NCBI RefSeq assembly: GCF_032191775.1
Contig: NZ_CP132507.1
Location: 1,885,001 to 1,949,000, forward strand
From: Rhodoferax mekongensis
Lineage (GTDB): Bacteria; Pseudomonadota; Gammaproteobacteria; Burkholderiales; Burkholderiaceae_C
DNA: 64,000 nucleotides
Direction of reading: 5' to 3'
Part shown: piece by piece, positions 12,542-22,225 of the stretch
Layout of the letters: the number at the start of each line of letters is the position of its first letter
Numbering within the stretch: position 1 is the stretch's first letter
The notes under the pieces: model-generated
What the model was told of the DNA's origin: nothing
Database searches by the model: none
Seen by the model: only the letters and a program-made list of their open reading frames with translations
Program-made: the position numbers and the translations under genes

Positions 12542-13000
12542 ATGAAAACAGTCTTGTTGGTTCTGGCCCTGAGCCTTGCTGCCCCGTTGTATGCCGCCGA
12601 TACCCCGACCATCACGGCGCCCACCGTGAGCGAACGCATGGCCACGGCCCGGGAAGCCATTGCCCGCAAAGGCTGGAGCCGGGCTCAATATGACCTGAAG
12701 CTGGTGCTGCGCGATGAGCCTGGCAATGCCGATGCCCACAATCTGCTGGCATACACTTTCCGCAAGCAAGACAAGCCAGACCTTGCGCAAGCGTTTGAGC
12801 ACTACAAGACGGCACTCAAGCTCAATCCCCAGCACAAAGGGGCGCACGAATACATCGGTGAGGCGTATCTCATGGACCGCCAGCCCGAGCTGGCGGAGCA
12901 GCATCTGGCGAGTTTGGAAAAAATCTGCGGCAACCGCCAGTGCGAGGAATACCAGGACCTTGCCAAGGCCTTGGCCGCTTACCGCAAAGCCAACCCCTGA
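12542..13000 (+). CDS. secreted TPR-repeat protein
   Basis: 152 aa starting at ATG 12542, 6 nt after AAGGAG. A signal peptide (MKTVLLVLALSLAAPLYA, cut after A-D-A-type residues near 19) leads to two or three TPR-like helical pairs (YDLKLVLRDEPGNADAHNLLAY, then AFEHYKTALKLNPQHKGAHEYIGEAY) and a Cys pair in KICGNRQCEEY. It is probably a periplasmic scaffold protein. It is divergent from phoX but the Pho box points away from it. Specific role unknown. Confidence 0.8.
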   Translation: MKTVLLVLALSLAAPLYAADTPTITAPTVSERMATAREAIARKGWSRAQYDLKLVLRDEPGNADAHNLLAYTFRKQDKPDLAQAFEHYKTALKLNPQHKGAHEYIGEAYLMDRQPELAEQHLASLEKICGNRQCEEYQDLAKALAAYRKANP

Positions 13001-13022
13001 TCGGGCAGGCTGAAGGGCGCGC

Positions 13023-13784
13023 TCAGACCCCGGGGTTGACCGCGGCCGGATGCATCTGGCCGGACTTGTCGTCCATATAGCCCTTGCCGTCCTTCACGCC
13101 TTTTTTGCCCAGGCGCTGCCAGGCGGTTTGCTGGTCCACCAGTTTGGCAAGGTATTCCAGCTCTTCGTCGGTGTGGTTGATGGCTTTGGCGGGTGTGAGC
13201 AAACGTCCGTCTTTGGGCTGCACTTCGCCCCAGAAAGCCTGGTGGTAGTCCGAGCGGCTGACCAGCCGGTCCCGGCCCGCAGCCATGTCTACGGTGCCGT
13301 AGCAATTGCAAAAATAGCTTCGGTTGTCCTGGTCGGCAAACACTTCGGTGTACACGCCGGTGCCACGGATACCCGCAGTGACAGTAGGAGTCACGATGCT
13401 GCGCGCATTCCCTTTGCCCCACACGCTGATCACAGCACCCGTGAGCAGGCGCAACATGCCCACCGTACTCAAAGTGGCCCCGCGTTCCACGGTGAGTGTG
13501 CTGTTTTGGCGCACATGGAAGGAGGAGTTGCCGATAACAAAAATCAGGTTCGATGCGGGCCCGGTGGTGATCTGGTCACCACTCTGGATCGCTTGCTCCG
13601 GCCGCAGACGGCTGCCGTTCAGCAAGGCGTCGCCTACCAGTTGGACGATGTTGCTGCGGCTTTGCGCGTGGGCTGCCGCAGCGCCCCCCATGGCAGTCCA
13701 GGCGGCAGCGGCCTGCAAAAAGCTGCGGCGCTGGAACCAGGTGACTTCCGCATCACTGCGGCCTTGGAGGGTGTGCTGTGTCAT
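13023..13784 (-). CDS. FecR-domain protein, Tat signal
   Basis: 253 aa. Residues 19-45 form a twin-arginine export signal (RRSFLQAAAAWTAMGG...AHA). The body matches the FecR/DUF-type beta domain: NIVQLVGDALLNGSRLRPEQAIQSGDQITTG, FVIGNSSFHVRQNSTLTVERG and VTAGIRGTGVYTEV. Such periplasmic proteins often carry a FecR sensor fold outside iron-signalling systems. It is the last gene of a minus-strand group and overlaps the upstream membrane-protein gene by 4 bp (ATGA). Function unknown. Confidence 0.82.
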   Translation of the reverse strand: MTQHTLQGRSDAEVTWFQRRSFLQAAAAWTAMGGAAAAHAQSRSNIVQLVGDALLNGSRLRPEQAIQSGDQITTGPASNLIFVIGNSSFHVRQNSTLTVERGATLSTVGMLRLLTGAVISVWGKGNARSIVTPTVTAGIRGTGVYTEVFADQDNRSYFCNCYGTVDMAAGRDRLVSRSDYHQAFWGEVQPKDGRLLTPAKAINHTDEELEYLAKLVDQQTAWQRLGKKGVKDGKGYMDDKSGQMHPAAVNPGV

Positions 13785-14560
13785 GGTGTTTCCTCTGTGG
13801 GCGTGTCAAAACAGTCCCGGTAAGTGAAATAGAACGACGTGAAAAACATGGCGGCCATGGCCAGACCCAACGGGAAAAGGATGGCGTTGATCAACTCCAC
13901 ATTACCCAGCACACTGACCACAATGGCAACCCCGGTGGCTACGCCCAGGAAAGCGGCCATCCACACCATGCCAAACACGGTGAAGGCCCAGAAGTTGCGC
14001 AGGCAGGCCACCGCGCTGAAGAACAGGCTCTTGACCGGGCTGATGCCATGCCAGTGCACGAGTGCGGGGGCATGCCAGAACAGCAGTGAGAGCGGCAGGT
14101 AGAGCACCATGGCCACCAGTGCCGCGGTCTGGAAGTCACCTTGCAGCACCACTTCGGGCGACAGCTCGCCCCCCATCAAATACACGCGGGCAAACTGGCC
14201 GCCATCAATCGTGGCAGAGATGCCCATGAGCAAAATGAAGCCCACCGCATACAGCACACCGAGCACCACCATGGACTGCAGCCGTTCTTTGCCCGCGCGG
14301 AAACCCGCAATGAGCACTTGCGGCATGGGGAACTGGCCCTTGTCTGCAATCTCTGTCGCGGCCATCAGGCCCAGAGTGGCGGCCGGCAGCAGGGCCAGCG
14401 CAATCGGCGTGCCGATCACCGGCAGCAGGCTGAGCAGCGAAATGGCGGCCATGAACATGAAAAACAGGCCTGTGAATGCCAGTGGCTGTTTCATGAAGGT
14501 GCGCACACCTTGCTGAAACCACACAACACCCTGGCGGGCGGGAACGATCTGGAGTTTCAT
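13781..14560 (-). CDS. BPSS1780-family membrane protein
   Basis: 259 aa with about six hydrophobic segments (FTGLFFMFMAAISLLSLL, GTPIALALLPAATLGLMAA, LGVLYAVGFILLMG, TAALVAMVLYLPLSLLFW, FWAFTVFGMVWMAAFLGVA, INAILFPLGLAMAAMFFTSF). The N-terminal ARQGVVWFQQGVRTFMKQP is typical of the BPSS1780 family, conserved in Burkholderiales and of unknown role. It is translationally coupled at both ends by ATGA overlaps, to thrB upstream and the FecR-type gene downstream. Confidence 0.85.
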   Translation of the reverse strand: MKLQIVPARQGVVWFQQGVRTFMKQPLAFTGLFFMFMAAISLLSLLPVIGTPIALALLPAATLGLMAATEIADKGQFPMPQVLIAGFRAGKERLQSMVVLGVLYAVGFILLMGISATIDGGQFARVYLMGGELSPEVVLQGDFQTAALVAMVLYLPLSLLFWHAPALVHWHGISPVKSLFFSAVACLRNFWAFTVFGMVWMAAFLGVATGVAIVVSVLGNVELINAILFPLGLAMAAMFFTSFYFTYRDCFDTPTEETP

Positions 14561-15552
14561 GCGGTCTGGGTTTCCGGGTTCATCAGGGTGTCCAGTGTGA
14601 GCGGATGCGCGATGCGCTGCTGGAGCACCCGTTCAAAGTGCGTGGGATCGTGGGGTTTGAGCATGGAGGCTTCCCGCGGCAGGTACCAGTCCCACAAGCG
14701 GGAGAGCCAGAAACGCAAAGCTCCGGCCCGCAGCATGGCAGGCAACAGTTCCCGCTCTTGGGCCGTCAAAGGGCGCACACTCTCATACGCTTGCACGAAG
14801 GCGCGGCTGCGTTCCAGATCCGCGCGGCCGGTGGGCAGGTCTATGCACCAGTCGTTGAGGCAGACGGCCAAGTCAAACAACCACGTGTCGGTGCCGGCAA
14901 AGTAAAAGTCAAAGAAGCCGCTGAGGCGGGGTTCGCCGTCCAGGGTTTCAAACATGACGTTGTCGCGGAACAAATCTGCGTGGATGGCGCCGCGGGGCAG
15001 GGCGGCATATGCACTTTGAGCGGCGACATGGTTCTGGTAGGCCAGCTCGCTCTGGATGAGTGCAGCCTGAGGGGCCTCCAGGTGGGGGAGCACGACGGGC
15101 ACGGTTTCGTTCCACCAGGGGAGCGCCCGCAGGTTGGGCTGTTGCATGCCGAATTCCCGGCCGGCCAGGTGCATGCGCGCCAGCATGGCGCCGACTTGGC
15201 GACAGTGCTCCACGCCGGGGCTCAATTCGCTTTTGCCTTTCAGTCGGTTCACCACGGCGGCAGGCTTGCCGTTCAGGCTGTGCAACACATCGCCATCGCG
15301 GTTGGCGGCCGGGTCCGGCACGGGGATGCCATGGAACGCCAGGTGCTTCATCAGCCGCAGGTAAAACGGCAACTGCTGCGCTGTCAGCCGTTCGAACAGG
15401 GTCAGCACATAGGGCGCCTGGTCGGTGGTGACGAAATAGTTGGTGTTCTCAATGCCACCGGAGCAGCCCTCCATGGTTTGGAGAGTGCCCAATTGCAGGG
15501 AGGAAAGAAAAGTGCTGGCCTCGTCGAGCGAGACCTCTGTGTAAACCGCCAT
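14557..15552 (-). CDS. thrB: homoserine kinase (ThrB1/APH-type)
   Basis: 331 aa from ATG 15552 (MAVYTEVSLDEA); a longer frame upstream translates repeat DNA and is not coding. It belongs to the aminoglycoside-phosphotransferase-fold ThrB found in many proteobacteria, not the GHMP type. Signatures: ENTNYFVTT, HADLFRDNVMF (catalytic Asp) and FFDFYFAGTDTWLFDLAV (metal-binding Asp). It phosphorylates homoserine in threonine synthesis. The upstream region carries two copies of a GC-rich family repeat. Confidence 0.93.
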   Translation of the reverse strand: MAVYTEVSLDEASTFLSSLQLGTLQTMEGCSGGIENTNYFVTTDQAPYVLTLFERLTAQQLPFYLRLMKHLAFHGIPVPDPAANRDGDVLHSLNGKPAAVVNRLKGKSELSPGVEHCRQVGAMLARMHLAGREFGMQQPNLRALPWWNETVPVVLPHLEAPQAALIQSELAYQNHVAAQSAYAALPRGAIHADLFRDNVMFETLDGEPRLSGFFDFYFAGTDTWLFDLAVCLNDWCIDLPTGRADLERSRAFVQAYESVRPLTAQERELLPAMLRAGALRFWLSRLWDWYLPREASMLKPHDPTHFERVLQQRIAHPLTLDTLMNPETQTA

Positions 15553-15572
15553 GGAGTAATTGTAGGTGGGCC

Positions 15573-15692
15573 GCGACCCGCGAAGCGGTGGAGCGTGGGG
15601 GCACAACATCCGCCGCCGGGCCGCCCCAAGGCGGATGCGCCCCCTCGGGGGCAGCGACCCGCGAAGCGGCAGAGCGTGGGGGCACAATATCC
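15573..15692. repeat. duplicated GC-rich interspersed repeat between thrB and polA
   Basis: Two direct copies (15573-15612 and 15654-15692) of GCGACCCGCGAAGCGG + TGGAGCGTGGGGGCACAACATCC-like sequence flank a palindromic centre (CCGCCCCAAGGCGG and CCCCCTCGGGGG). GC-rich units of this kind recur between genes in Comamonadaceae genomes. The second copy ends 3 bp before the polA start, so the polA 5' region is made of repeat. Confidence 0.75.
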
Positions 15693-15695
15693 CAT

Positions 15696-18491
15696 ATGAC
15701 CGAATCTAAGAAAACCCTGCTACTGGTAGATGGCTCCAGCTATTTGTATCGCGCCTTTTTTGCCGGCGGGGACAACATGAGCGTGACGCTGCCGGACGGC
15801 ACCGTCCAGAAAACCGGTGCGGTGCGGATCATGATCAACATGATGAACAGCCTGCGCAAGGAATACCCGGCCGACTATGTGGCTTGCGTGTTTGATGCCA
15901 AAGGCCCGACCTTCCGCGACGAGATTTACCCTGAGTACAAAGCCCACCGCGACCCGATGCCCGACGATCTGCGCAGCCAGATCGCGCCCATCCACGAAAT
16001 CGTGCGCCTGCTGGGCTGGAAGGTGCTGGACGTGCCCGGTGTGGAAGCTGATGACGTGATTGGCACGCTGGCGGCCACCGCCGCCTCGCAAGGCATTGAG
16101 GTGATTGTGAGCAGCGGCAACAAGGATTTGGCGCAGCTGGTGAATGAGCACATCACCATCATTGACACCATGAACGGCAAGCGCCGTGATCTGGCCGGCG
16201 TCGAGGCCGAGTTCGGCGTGCCCGCCCGCCTGATGCTGGACTACCAGACCCTGGTGGGTGACACGGTGGACAACGTGCCCGGCGTGGCCAAGGTCGGCCC
16301 CAAAACAGCGGTGAAATGGCTGCAGCAGTACGGCTCGCTGCAAGGCGTGGTGGACAACGCCGCCAGCATCGGCGGTGTGGTGGGCGAGAACCTGCGCAAA
16401 GCGCTGGACTGGTTGCCCACCGGTCGCACGCTGCTGACCATCAAGACCGACTGCGACCTCACGGGTTGGGTTGATGGCTTGCCTGCTATGGATTCGATAG
16501 CTGCTGGCGCACAGGATACGGGCGCTCTGCGTGCTTTTTATGAGAAATACGGCTTCAAGGGACTGGCGAAGTCGGTAGGTGGCGCTGAAACTGCGGCTAC
16601 TGCTGCGGCGCCCTCTGCCCGCACATCCGAGCCGGGCTTGTTTGACGAGCCTGCCGGTGATGCAGCTGCGCCGGCATCGCGCGTGAGCACGGTGGAATAC
16701 GAAACCATCTTTTCTTTCGAGGCACTGGACGCCCTGATGGCGCGCATCCAGGCGGCTCCTCTCACGGCCTTGGATACCGAGACGACTTCGCTGGACGAAA
16801 TGCGTGCCGAGATTGTGGGCATCAGCTTCAGCACCGAGCCGGGCAAAGGCGCCTACATCCCGGTGGCGCACCGCTATCCCGGCGCGCCCGAGCAGTTGGA
16901 CCGCGACGCGGTGCTGGCCAAACTCAAGCCGTGGCTGGAGAGTTCCGACGCCAAGAAACTGGGCCAGCACATCAAGTACGACCGCCATGTGTTTGCCAAC
17001 CATGGCATTGAAGTGCAGGGTTACGTCCACGACACCATGCTGCAAAGCTATGTGCTCGAAGCCGACAAGCAGCACGGGCTGGCCAGCCTGGCTGAGCGCC
17101 ACTTGGGGCGCAGCGGCATCAGCTTTGAAGACCTGTGCGGCAAGGGTGCCAACCAAATCAGCTTTGACCAGGTGGACATTGTCAAAGCCGCCGAATACGC
17201 CTGCGAAGACTCGGACCAGACGCTGGATGTGCATCTGGCACTCTGGCCGCAGATCGAGGCCAACGACAAGCTGAAGTTCATTTACGAGCTGGAGATCGCC
17301 AGCAGCGAAGCGCTGTACCGCATCGAGCGCAACGGCGTGCTGATCGACGCGCCCACGCTGGCAGCGCAAAGCCATGAGCTGGGCCAGCGCATCCTGCAAC
17401 TGGAAACCGAGGCCTATGAAATTGCCGGCCAACCCTTTAACCTGAGTAGCCCCAAGCAGCTGGGCGAAATCTTCTTCGACAAGCTGGGCATGCCGGTGGT
17501 GAAGAAAACCGCCACCGGTGCGCGCAGTACCGATGAAGAAGTGCTGGAGAAACTGGCGGAGGACTATCCGCTACCCGCCAAACTGCTGGAGCACCGCAGC
17601 CTTGCCAAGCTCAAGGGCACCTACACCGACAAGCTGGCGCAGCTGGCCTTGCCCCGCACCGGCCGTGTGCACACGCACTACGCGCAAGCGGTGGCAGTGA
17701 CCGGGCGCTTGAGCAGCAACGACCCCAACCTGCAAAACATTCCGATCCGTACCGCTGAAGGCCGCCGCGTGCGCGAAGCCTTTGTGGCGGCTCCCGGCTG
17801 CGTGATTGCCAGTGCCGATTACAGCCAGATTGAACTGCGCATCATGGCGCACATCAGCGACGACCCGGCGCTTTTGCGCGCTTTTCACGACGGGCTGGAC
17901 GTGCACCGCGCCACGGCGGCAGAAGTGTTTGGTGTGCCGGTGGACCAGGTGAGCAGCGAGCAACGCCGCTATGCCAAAGTCATCAACTTCGGGCTGATCT
18001 ACGGCATGAGCGCCTTCGGCTTGGCGCGCAATTTGGGTATCGACAACACGGCCGCCAAGAACTACATCCAGCGCTACTTTGAGCGCTACCCCGGTGTAAA
18101 GGCCTACATGGAGTCCACCCGGGAACTGGCCAAGCGCCAAGGCTATGTGGAAACTGTGTTCGGCCGGCGGCTGCAATTGGCCGGTATCAAGAACGCCAAG
18201 GGCGCCCAATTGGCGGGGCTGGAGCGTGCGGCTATCAACGCACCCATGCAGGGCACCGCTGCAGATTTGATCAAGTTGAGCATGGTCAAAGTGCAGCAGG
18301 TGCTGGATGCGCAAAATAAGTCCACCAAGATGATCATGCAGGTGCATGATGAATTGGTGTTTGAGGTTCCCGACAACGAGGTGGATTGGCTCAAGGTGGA
18401 AATCCCCCGCTTGATGGCCGGTGTGGCAGAGCTCAAGGTGCCTTTGTTGGCCGAAGTAGGGGTAGGTCCCAATTGGGATAAAGCTCATTAA
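15696..18491 (+). CDS. polA: DNA polymerase I
   Basis: 931 aa from ATG 15696; the longer frame starts in repeat DNA. The 5'-3' exonuclease domain (about 1-290) has LLVDGSSYLYRAF, FDAKGPTFRDEIYPEYKAHR and DVPGVEADDVIG. The 3'-5' exonuclease (about 325-520) keeps its acidic residues (ALDTETTSLDEM, LGQHIKYDRHVF, YACEDSDQTLDV), so proofreading is likely active. The polymerase domain has SADYSQIELRIMAH and MQVHDELVFEVP. A copy of the 42-bp repeat family encodes residues about 264-277, at the end of the nuclease domain. Confidence 0.97.
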   Translation: MTESKKTLLLVDGSSYLYRAFFAGGDNMSVTLPDGTVQKTGAVRIMINMMNSLRKEYPADYVACVFDAKGPTFRDEIYPEYKAHRDPMPDDLRSQIAPIHEIVRLLGWKVLDVPGVEADDVIGTLAATAASQGIEVIVSSGNKDLAQLVNEHITIIDTMNGKRRDLAGVEAEFGVPARLMLDYQTLVGDTVDNVPGVAKVGPKTAVKWLQQYGSLQGVVDNAASIGGVVGENLRKALDWLPTGRTLLTIKTDCDLTGWVDGLPAMDSIAAGAQDTGALRAFYEKYGFKGLAKSVGGAETAATAAAPSARTSEPGLFDEPAGDAAAPASRVSTVEYETIFSFEALDALMARIQAAPLTALDTETTSLDEMRAEIVGISFSTEPGKGAYIPVAHRYPGAPEQLDRDAVLAKLKPWLESSDAKKLGQHIKYDRHVFANHGIEVQGYVHDTMLQSYVLEADKQHGLASLAERHLGRSGISFEDLCGKGANQISFDQVDIVKAAEYACEDSDQTLDVHLALWPQIEANDKLKFIYELEIASSEALYRIERNGVLIDAPTLAAQSHELGQRILQLETEAYEIAGQPFNLSSPKQLGEIFFDKLGMPVVKKTATGARSTDEEVLEKLAEDYPLPAKLLEHRSLAKLKGTYTDKLAQLALPRTGRVHTHYAQAVAVTGRLSSNDPNLQNIPIRTAEGRRVREAFVAAPGCVIASADYSQIELRIMAHISDDPALLRAFHDGLDVHRATAAEVFGVPVDQVSSEQRRYAKVINFGLIYGMSAFGLARNLGIDNTAAKNYIQRYFERYPGVKAYMESTRELAKRQGYVETVFGRRLQLAGIKNAKGAQLAGLERAAINAPMQGTAADLIKLSMVKVQQVLDAQNKSTKMIMQVHDELVFEVPDNEVDWLKVEIPRLMAGVAELKVPLLAEVGVGPNWDKAH
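16485..16526 (-). repeat. 42-bp interspersed repeat, copy 3 (inside polA)
   Basis: On the minus strand this reads AGCGCCCGTATCCTGTGCGC then CAGCAGCTATCGAATCCATAGC, matching the family layout (GCGCC, GTGCGC.AGCAGCTAT, terminal hairpin GCTAT..ATAGC). It is in frame, giving the residues AMDSIAAGAQDTGA in a region where the E. coli enzyme is shorter. Confidence 0.65.
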
Positions 18492-18531
18492 AGCCGACTA
18501 TGAATAAGCTCACACATTTACAAAATATTTG

Positions 18532-18559
18532 TTGAATATGTGAAATTTTTGTGGATAAT
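18532..18559 (+). promoter_or_regulatory. candidate sigma70 promoter of the chemoreceptor gene
   Basis: The polA/chemoreceptor spacer (18492-18589) is strikingly AT-rich. It holds TTGAAT (18532-18537) and GATAAT (18554-18559) separated by 16 bp, about 30 bp before the start codon. No clear FliA-type promoter was seen, although chemotaxis genes often use one. Confidence 0.4.
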
Positions 18560-18589
18560 TGAGCTAATTGTTTAAATGAAGGACGTCGT

Positions 18590-20392
18590 ATGGAACTCCG
18601 TGGAATGAAAATTGCGACCAAGTTGTGGTCCTTCATCATGCTGATCATTGTGGCCATTTGCATGGTCGCCGTGATCGGTCTTATGCGCAGCACTGCGATA
18701 TTGAACGAAGGCAACAAGAAACAAGACGTTGCACAGGAACTGGTGCAGATCGCCACCCAGTGGAATGGTTTGACCTCTACCAACTCCGCGCGTAACACGG
18801 CCATCCTGTTGAGCTCCGGGAACGCGGTGAACGACGCATTCAAGGACGTGGTCACGGCCACCTCCAACCAGATCACGGAGTTGCAGAGCAAGATTGAAGG
18901 CATGGCCCAGACCGAAGAGGACAAGGCCCAGCTCAAAAAGGTCGCAGACGCGCGCAAGCTGGTCTTGTCCTCACGCGGCAAAGCCCGTGATCTCAAAAAG
19001 GCGGGCCAGGACGCTGAGGCCATGCAGGTTTTTACCTCCGAGTATGAGCCTGCGTTGAAGGTCTATCTGGCCGAACAGATGCGTTTTGTAGAGCTGCAGA
19101 AAGAGCAGACCGCAAAGCTGCAGGCGGAGATGGAGGCCAAGCGAGCCACCAATACGACCGGCATTCTGGTGAGCCTTGCCGTGATCGTTGCAGCCATCTT
19201 CGCGGGCACGACCTGGCTGGTGCGTTCCATCCGCGAGCCACTGAATATGGCCAATGTCTTGGCTGCGCGCATCGCTGAGGGCGATCTGACGCATTCGGTG
19301 CATTCCGACCGCACTGACGAATTCGGTCAGCTGCTGCATTCGCTGGAAGCGATGAACATTTCCCTCGGACGCATGGTTTCCGAGATCCGTGGTGGTACCG
19401 ACAGCATTGCGATTGCCAGTGCTGAAATTGCCACCGGCAACAACGACCTGGCGCAGCGCACCGAACAAACCTCCGGCAACTTGCAGGCCACGGCCTCCAG
19501 CATGGACGGCATCACCCAGATGGTGCAGCACAGCACAGACAGCGCCCGTCAGGCCAGCGGCTTGGCGGCCAGTGCCTCCAGCGTGGCCCAGCGCGGTGGC
19601 GAGGTGGTGAGCCAGGTGGTGCATACCATGCAAGAGATTGATGCCAGCAGCAAGAAGATCTCCGACATCATCAGCGTGATTGACGGCATTGCCTTCCAGA
19701 CCAACATCCTGGCGCTGAACGCCGCAGTGGAAGCGGCCCGCGCGGGTGAGCAAGGCCGCGGCTTCGCGGTGGTGGCCTCTGAAGTGCGCTCCCTGGCAGG
19801 CCGCAGCGCTGAAGCTGCAAAAGAAATCAAGGCCTTGATTAACACCTCAGTGGAAAAAGTGGAGTCCGGCACCCAGCTCGTGACGGACGCTGGCTCCACC
19901 ATGGAAGAGATCGTGCAGTCCGTTCGCCGCGTAGCGGATGTGATCGGTGAAATCACCTCGGCCGCCAACGAGCAGAGCAGTGGTATCGCCGGCGTGAACC
20001 AGGCCATTGGCAATCTTGACCAAATGACCCAGCAGAATGCTGCGCTGGTGGAAGAAAGTGCGGCGGCTGCGGAAAGCCTGCGCGAACAAGCAGACCGCAT
20101 GAAGCAGGCCGTGGCTGTTTTCAAGGTTTCCGCGAACCAGGATGGCACCCCTCTGGCATCCGTGCCCGTGCGTTCCGGCAAGCCCAGCCCGAACTTCAAG
20201 GGGCCGGAACGCCGCAGTGGTCAGGCTGCCGGCCCGCAGGCACGCGCCTCGACTGCGAAAGCATCCGCAGCACCCAAGCCATCGGCACCCAAGCCAGCCC
20301 CGACACCCGCTCCAAGCTTGCAAAAACCTGTCGCCACAGCCTCCAGCCGCCCAGTTCCGGCCGGTGGAGACGACGATTGGGAAACGTTCTAA
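18590..20392 (+). CDS. methyl-accepting chemotaxis protein with CheR-tether tail
   Basis: 600 aa. TM1 (about 12-32), a periplasmic four-helix-bundle-like sensor (about 35-185), TM2 (about 190-210, [21 protein letters not shown]), HAMP, then the signalling helix with the conserved tip [49 protein letters not shown], split here only by description. An Ala/Pro/Lys-rich linker ends in DDDWETF, a pentapeptide of the NWETF type that binds CheR/CheB. It should be a high-abundance Tar/Tsr-type receptor; the ligand cannot be read. AAGGA precedes the start. Confidence 0.94.
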   Translation: MELRGMKIATKLWSFIMLIIVAICMVAVIGLMRSTAILNEGNKKQDVAQELVQIATQWNGLTSTNSARNTAILLSSGNAVNDAFKDVVTATSNQITELQSKIEGMAQTEEDKAQLKKVADARKLVLSSRGKARDLKKAGQDAEAMQVFTSEYEPALKVYLAEQMRFVELQKEQTAKLQAEMEAKRATNTTGILVSLAVIVAAIFAGTTWLVRSIREPLNMANVLAARIAEGDLTHSVHSDRTDEFGQLLHSLEAMNISLGRMVSEIRGGTDSIAIASAEIATGNNDLAQRTEQTSGNLQATASSMDGITQMVQHSTDSARQASGLAASASSVAQRGGEVVSQVVHTMQEIDASSKKISDIISVIDGIAFQTNILALNAAVEAARAGEQGRGFAVVASEVRSLAGRSAEAAKEIKALINTSVEKVESGTQLVTDAGSTMEEIVQSVRRVADVIGEITSAANEQSSGIAGVNQAIGNLDQMTQQNAALVEESAAAAESLREQADRMKQAVAVFKVSANQDGTPLASVPVRSGKPSPNFKGPERRSGQAAGPQARASTAKASAAPKPSAPKPAPTPAPSLQKPVATASSRPVPAGGDDDWETF

Positions 20393-20481
20393 TAGTGGGC
20401 GCCGGTAATTTCCTGTAGTCTGCGTGTTGCCTCGCAAGTGCCTACACTTGCGATTGGTTTTCTTAAAACATGGAGACACGC

Positions 20482-21390
20482 ATGCTGGAAAATTTAAAGA
20501 ATGAATTGGATTCCCTGCGCCCCGGTCGCAGCACGGAAGCGGGTGCCACACGCCGCACCGCCTTGAAGGCCGCACTCGGCGTGGGCTACGCAGCCACTGC
20601 GATGCCCATCATGGCGCAGACCGCAATCAAGACATCCGCCGATGGCCTCATCTCCGGCGAGCAGATTTATGACGTGGACGGCTACACCGTTCCTTTCTAC
20701 TACGCAGCACCCGCTGGCGGCACTGATCTGCCCGTGATCCTGGTGGTTCAGGAAATCTTCGGCGTGCACGAGTACATCGCTGACACTTGCCGCCGTTTTG
20801 CAAAAGCCGGTTACCTGGCCATTGCTCCTGACTTGTATTCCCGCCAAGGTGATGCCTCCAAGTACACCGACATCGGCAAGTTGCTGGCAGAAGTCGTCTC
20901 CAAGGTGCCGGATGAGCAGGTCATGGCTGATCTGGATGGCGCCTTGGTGTGGGCCGCCGACAACGGTGGCGACCTCAAGAAGCTGGCGATCACAGGCTTC
21001 TGCTGGGGGGGACGTATCACCTGGCTCTACGCTGCGCACAATAAAGACGTGAAGGCCGGAGTGGCATGGTACGGACGTTTGGTGGGCACCCCCTCCGAGC
21101 TCACCCCCAAGAACCCTGTCGATATTGCCGGCTCTTTGAACGCGCCAGTGTTGGGTTTGTATGGCGGCAAAGACAACGGCATTCCCTTGGACACCGTGAA
21201 CGAAATGAAGAAGGCCTTGGCTGCAGCCGGCAAAAAAGGCAACAAGGCTGCCAAGGCGTCGCAGTTCGTGGTGTACCCCGATGCAGGCCACGCCTTCCAT
21301 GCGGACTACCGCCCCAGCTATCGCGAAAAAGAGGCCGCTGACGGCTTCAAGCGCGCATTGGCCTGGTTCAAAGCAAAGGGAGTTGTTTGA
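20482..21390 (+). CDS. dienelactone hydrolase family protein, probable Tat export
   Basis: 302 aa from ATG 20482, chosen because GGAG lies 6 nt before it; an in-frame ATG at 20470 is possible. Residues 24-45 (TRRTALKAALGVGYAATAMPIMAQ) look like a Tat signal. The alpha/beta-hydrolase body has the DLH nucleophile motif GFCWGGR (Cys), LGLYGGKDNGIP (Asp) and YPDAGHAFH (His). DLH enzymes open lactone rings in chlorocatechol degradation, but most such paralogues have unknown substrates. Its stop overlaps the start of the ZIP gene. Confidence 0.88.
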   Translation: MLENLKNELDSLRPGRSTEAGATRRTALKAALGVGYAATAMPIMAQTAIKTSADGLISGEQIYDVDGYTVPFYYAAPAGGTDLPVILVVQEIFGVHEYIADTCRRFAKAGYLAIAPDLYSRQGDASKYTDIGKLLAEVVSKVPDEQVMADLDGALVWAADNGGDLKKLAITGFCWGGRITWLYAAHNKDVKAGVAWYGRLVGTPSELTPKNPVDIAGSLNAPVLGLYGGKDNGIPLDTVNEMKKALAAAGKKGNKAAKASQFVVYPDAGHAFHADYRPSYREKEAADGFKRALAWFKAKGVV

Positions 21391-22211
21391 TTCTTCTGGC
21401 GATAGTGGCCGGCACACTCGTGGCCGGCATAGGGAGCGTGTGGCTGGCTGCGGCACTGAGTTTCGGTGCTTTGGCCCGCTACACCCAGCACATGTTGAGT
21501 CTGGCGGCGGGAGCCTTGTTGGCCACTGCCTTCATGCATTTGCTGCCCGAAGCGTTTGAAAGCCAGGCTGGCGCCCATGATTTGTTTCTGGTGCTGCTGG
21601 TCGGGCTGGTTTTTTTCTTTCTGCTGGACAAAGCTGAGCTCTGGCACCACGGCCACGAGCACCACCACGGCCCTGCGGCGCACGGGCACGAGGCGCATGA
21701 CGATCACGGACACGCTCACCATGGCCACCATCACGGGCACAGCCATGGCGCGGACAAGCCTGCGGGCAGTTGGGCGGTGCTTACCGGCGACAGCGTGCAT
21801 TGCTTCGGAGACGGTGTGTTGATTGCCTCGGCCTTTGTGGCGGATTTGCGCTTGGGCGCTATTGCCGCATTGGCGGTGCTGGCCCACGAAGTGCCGCACC
21901 ACATGGGCGACCTGATGGTCCTGCGTGCAGGCTCGAGTAACAAGCGGGCAGCCTTGGTCAAGGTCACGCTGGCAGGTGCAGTGACCGCTTTGGGCGGTAT
22001 CACCGGATACTGGCTGGTCGACCAGCTGCAAGACTATCTTCCGTATTTCCTGGCGGTGGCCTCCAGCAGCTTCATTTATGTCGCGCTGGCGGACTTGATT
22101 CCCCAGCTCCAAAAACGGCTCACCGCACGGGAAACTGCGGCACAAATTGCTTGGTTGGGTGTGGGCATCGGAATGGTCGCGCTCGTCAGCAGCATCGGGC
22201 ACGCTCACTAG
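21387..22211 (+). CDS. ZIP-family metal transporter
   Basis: 274 aa starting with TTG at 21387, overlapping the previous stop and preceded by GGGAG. About eight membrane segments. The cytoplasmic loop (about 88-125) is very His-rich (HGHEHHHGPAAHGHEAHDDHG...HHGHHHGHSHG). Metal-site motifs in TM4/TM5 are present: GDSVHCFGDGVLIASA and LAHEVPHHMGDLMVL. ZIP proteins take up zinc or other divalent metals into the cytoplasm. The TTG start suggests low or coupled translation. Confidence 0.93.
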   Translation: MILLAIVAGTLVAGIGSVWLAAALSFGALARYTQHMLSLAAGALLATAFMHLLPEAFESQAGAHDLFLVLLVGLVFFFLLDKAELWHHGHEHHHGPAAHGHEAHDDHGHAHHGHHHGHSHGADKPAGSWAVLTGDSVHCFGDGVLIASAFVADLRLGAIAALAVLAHEVPHHMGDLMVLRAGSSNKRAALVKVTLAGAVTALGGITGYWLVDQLQDYLPYFLAVASSSFIYVALADLIPQLQKRLTARETAAQIAWLGVGIGMVALVSSIGHAH

Positions 22212-22225
22212 GCTTGTCCGGACCC

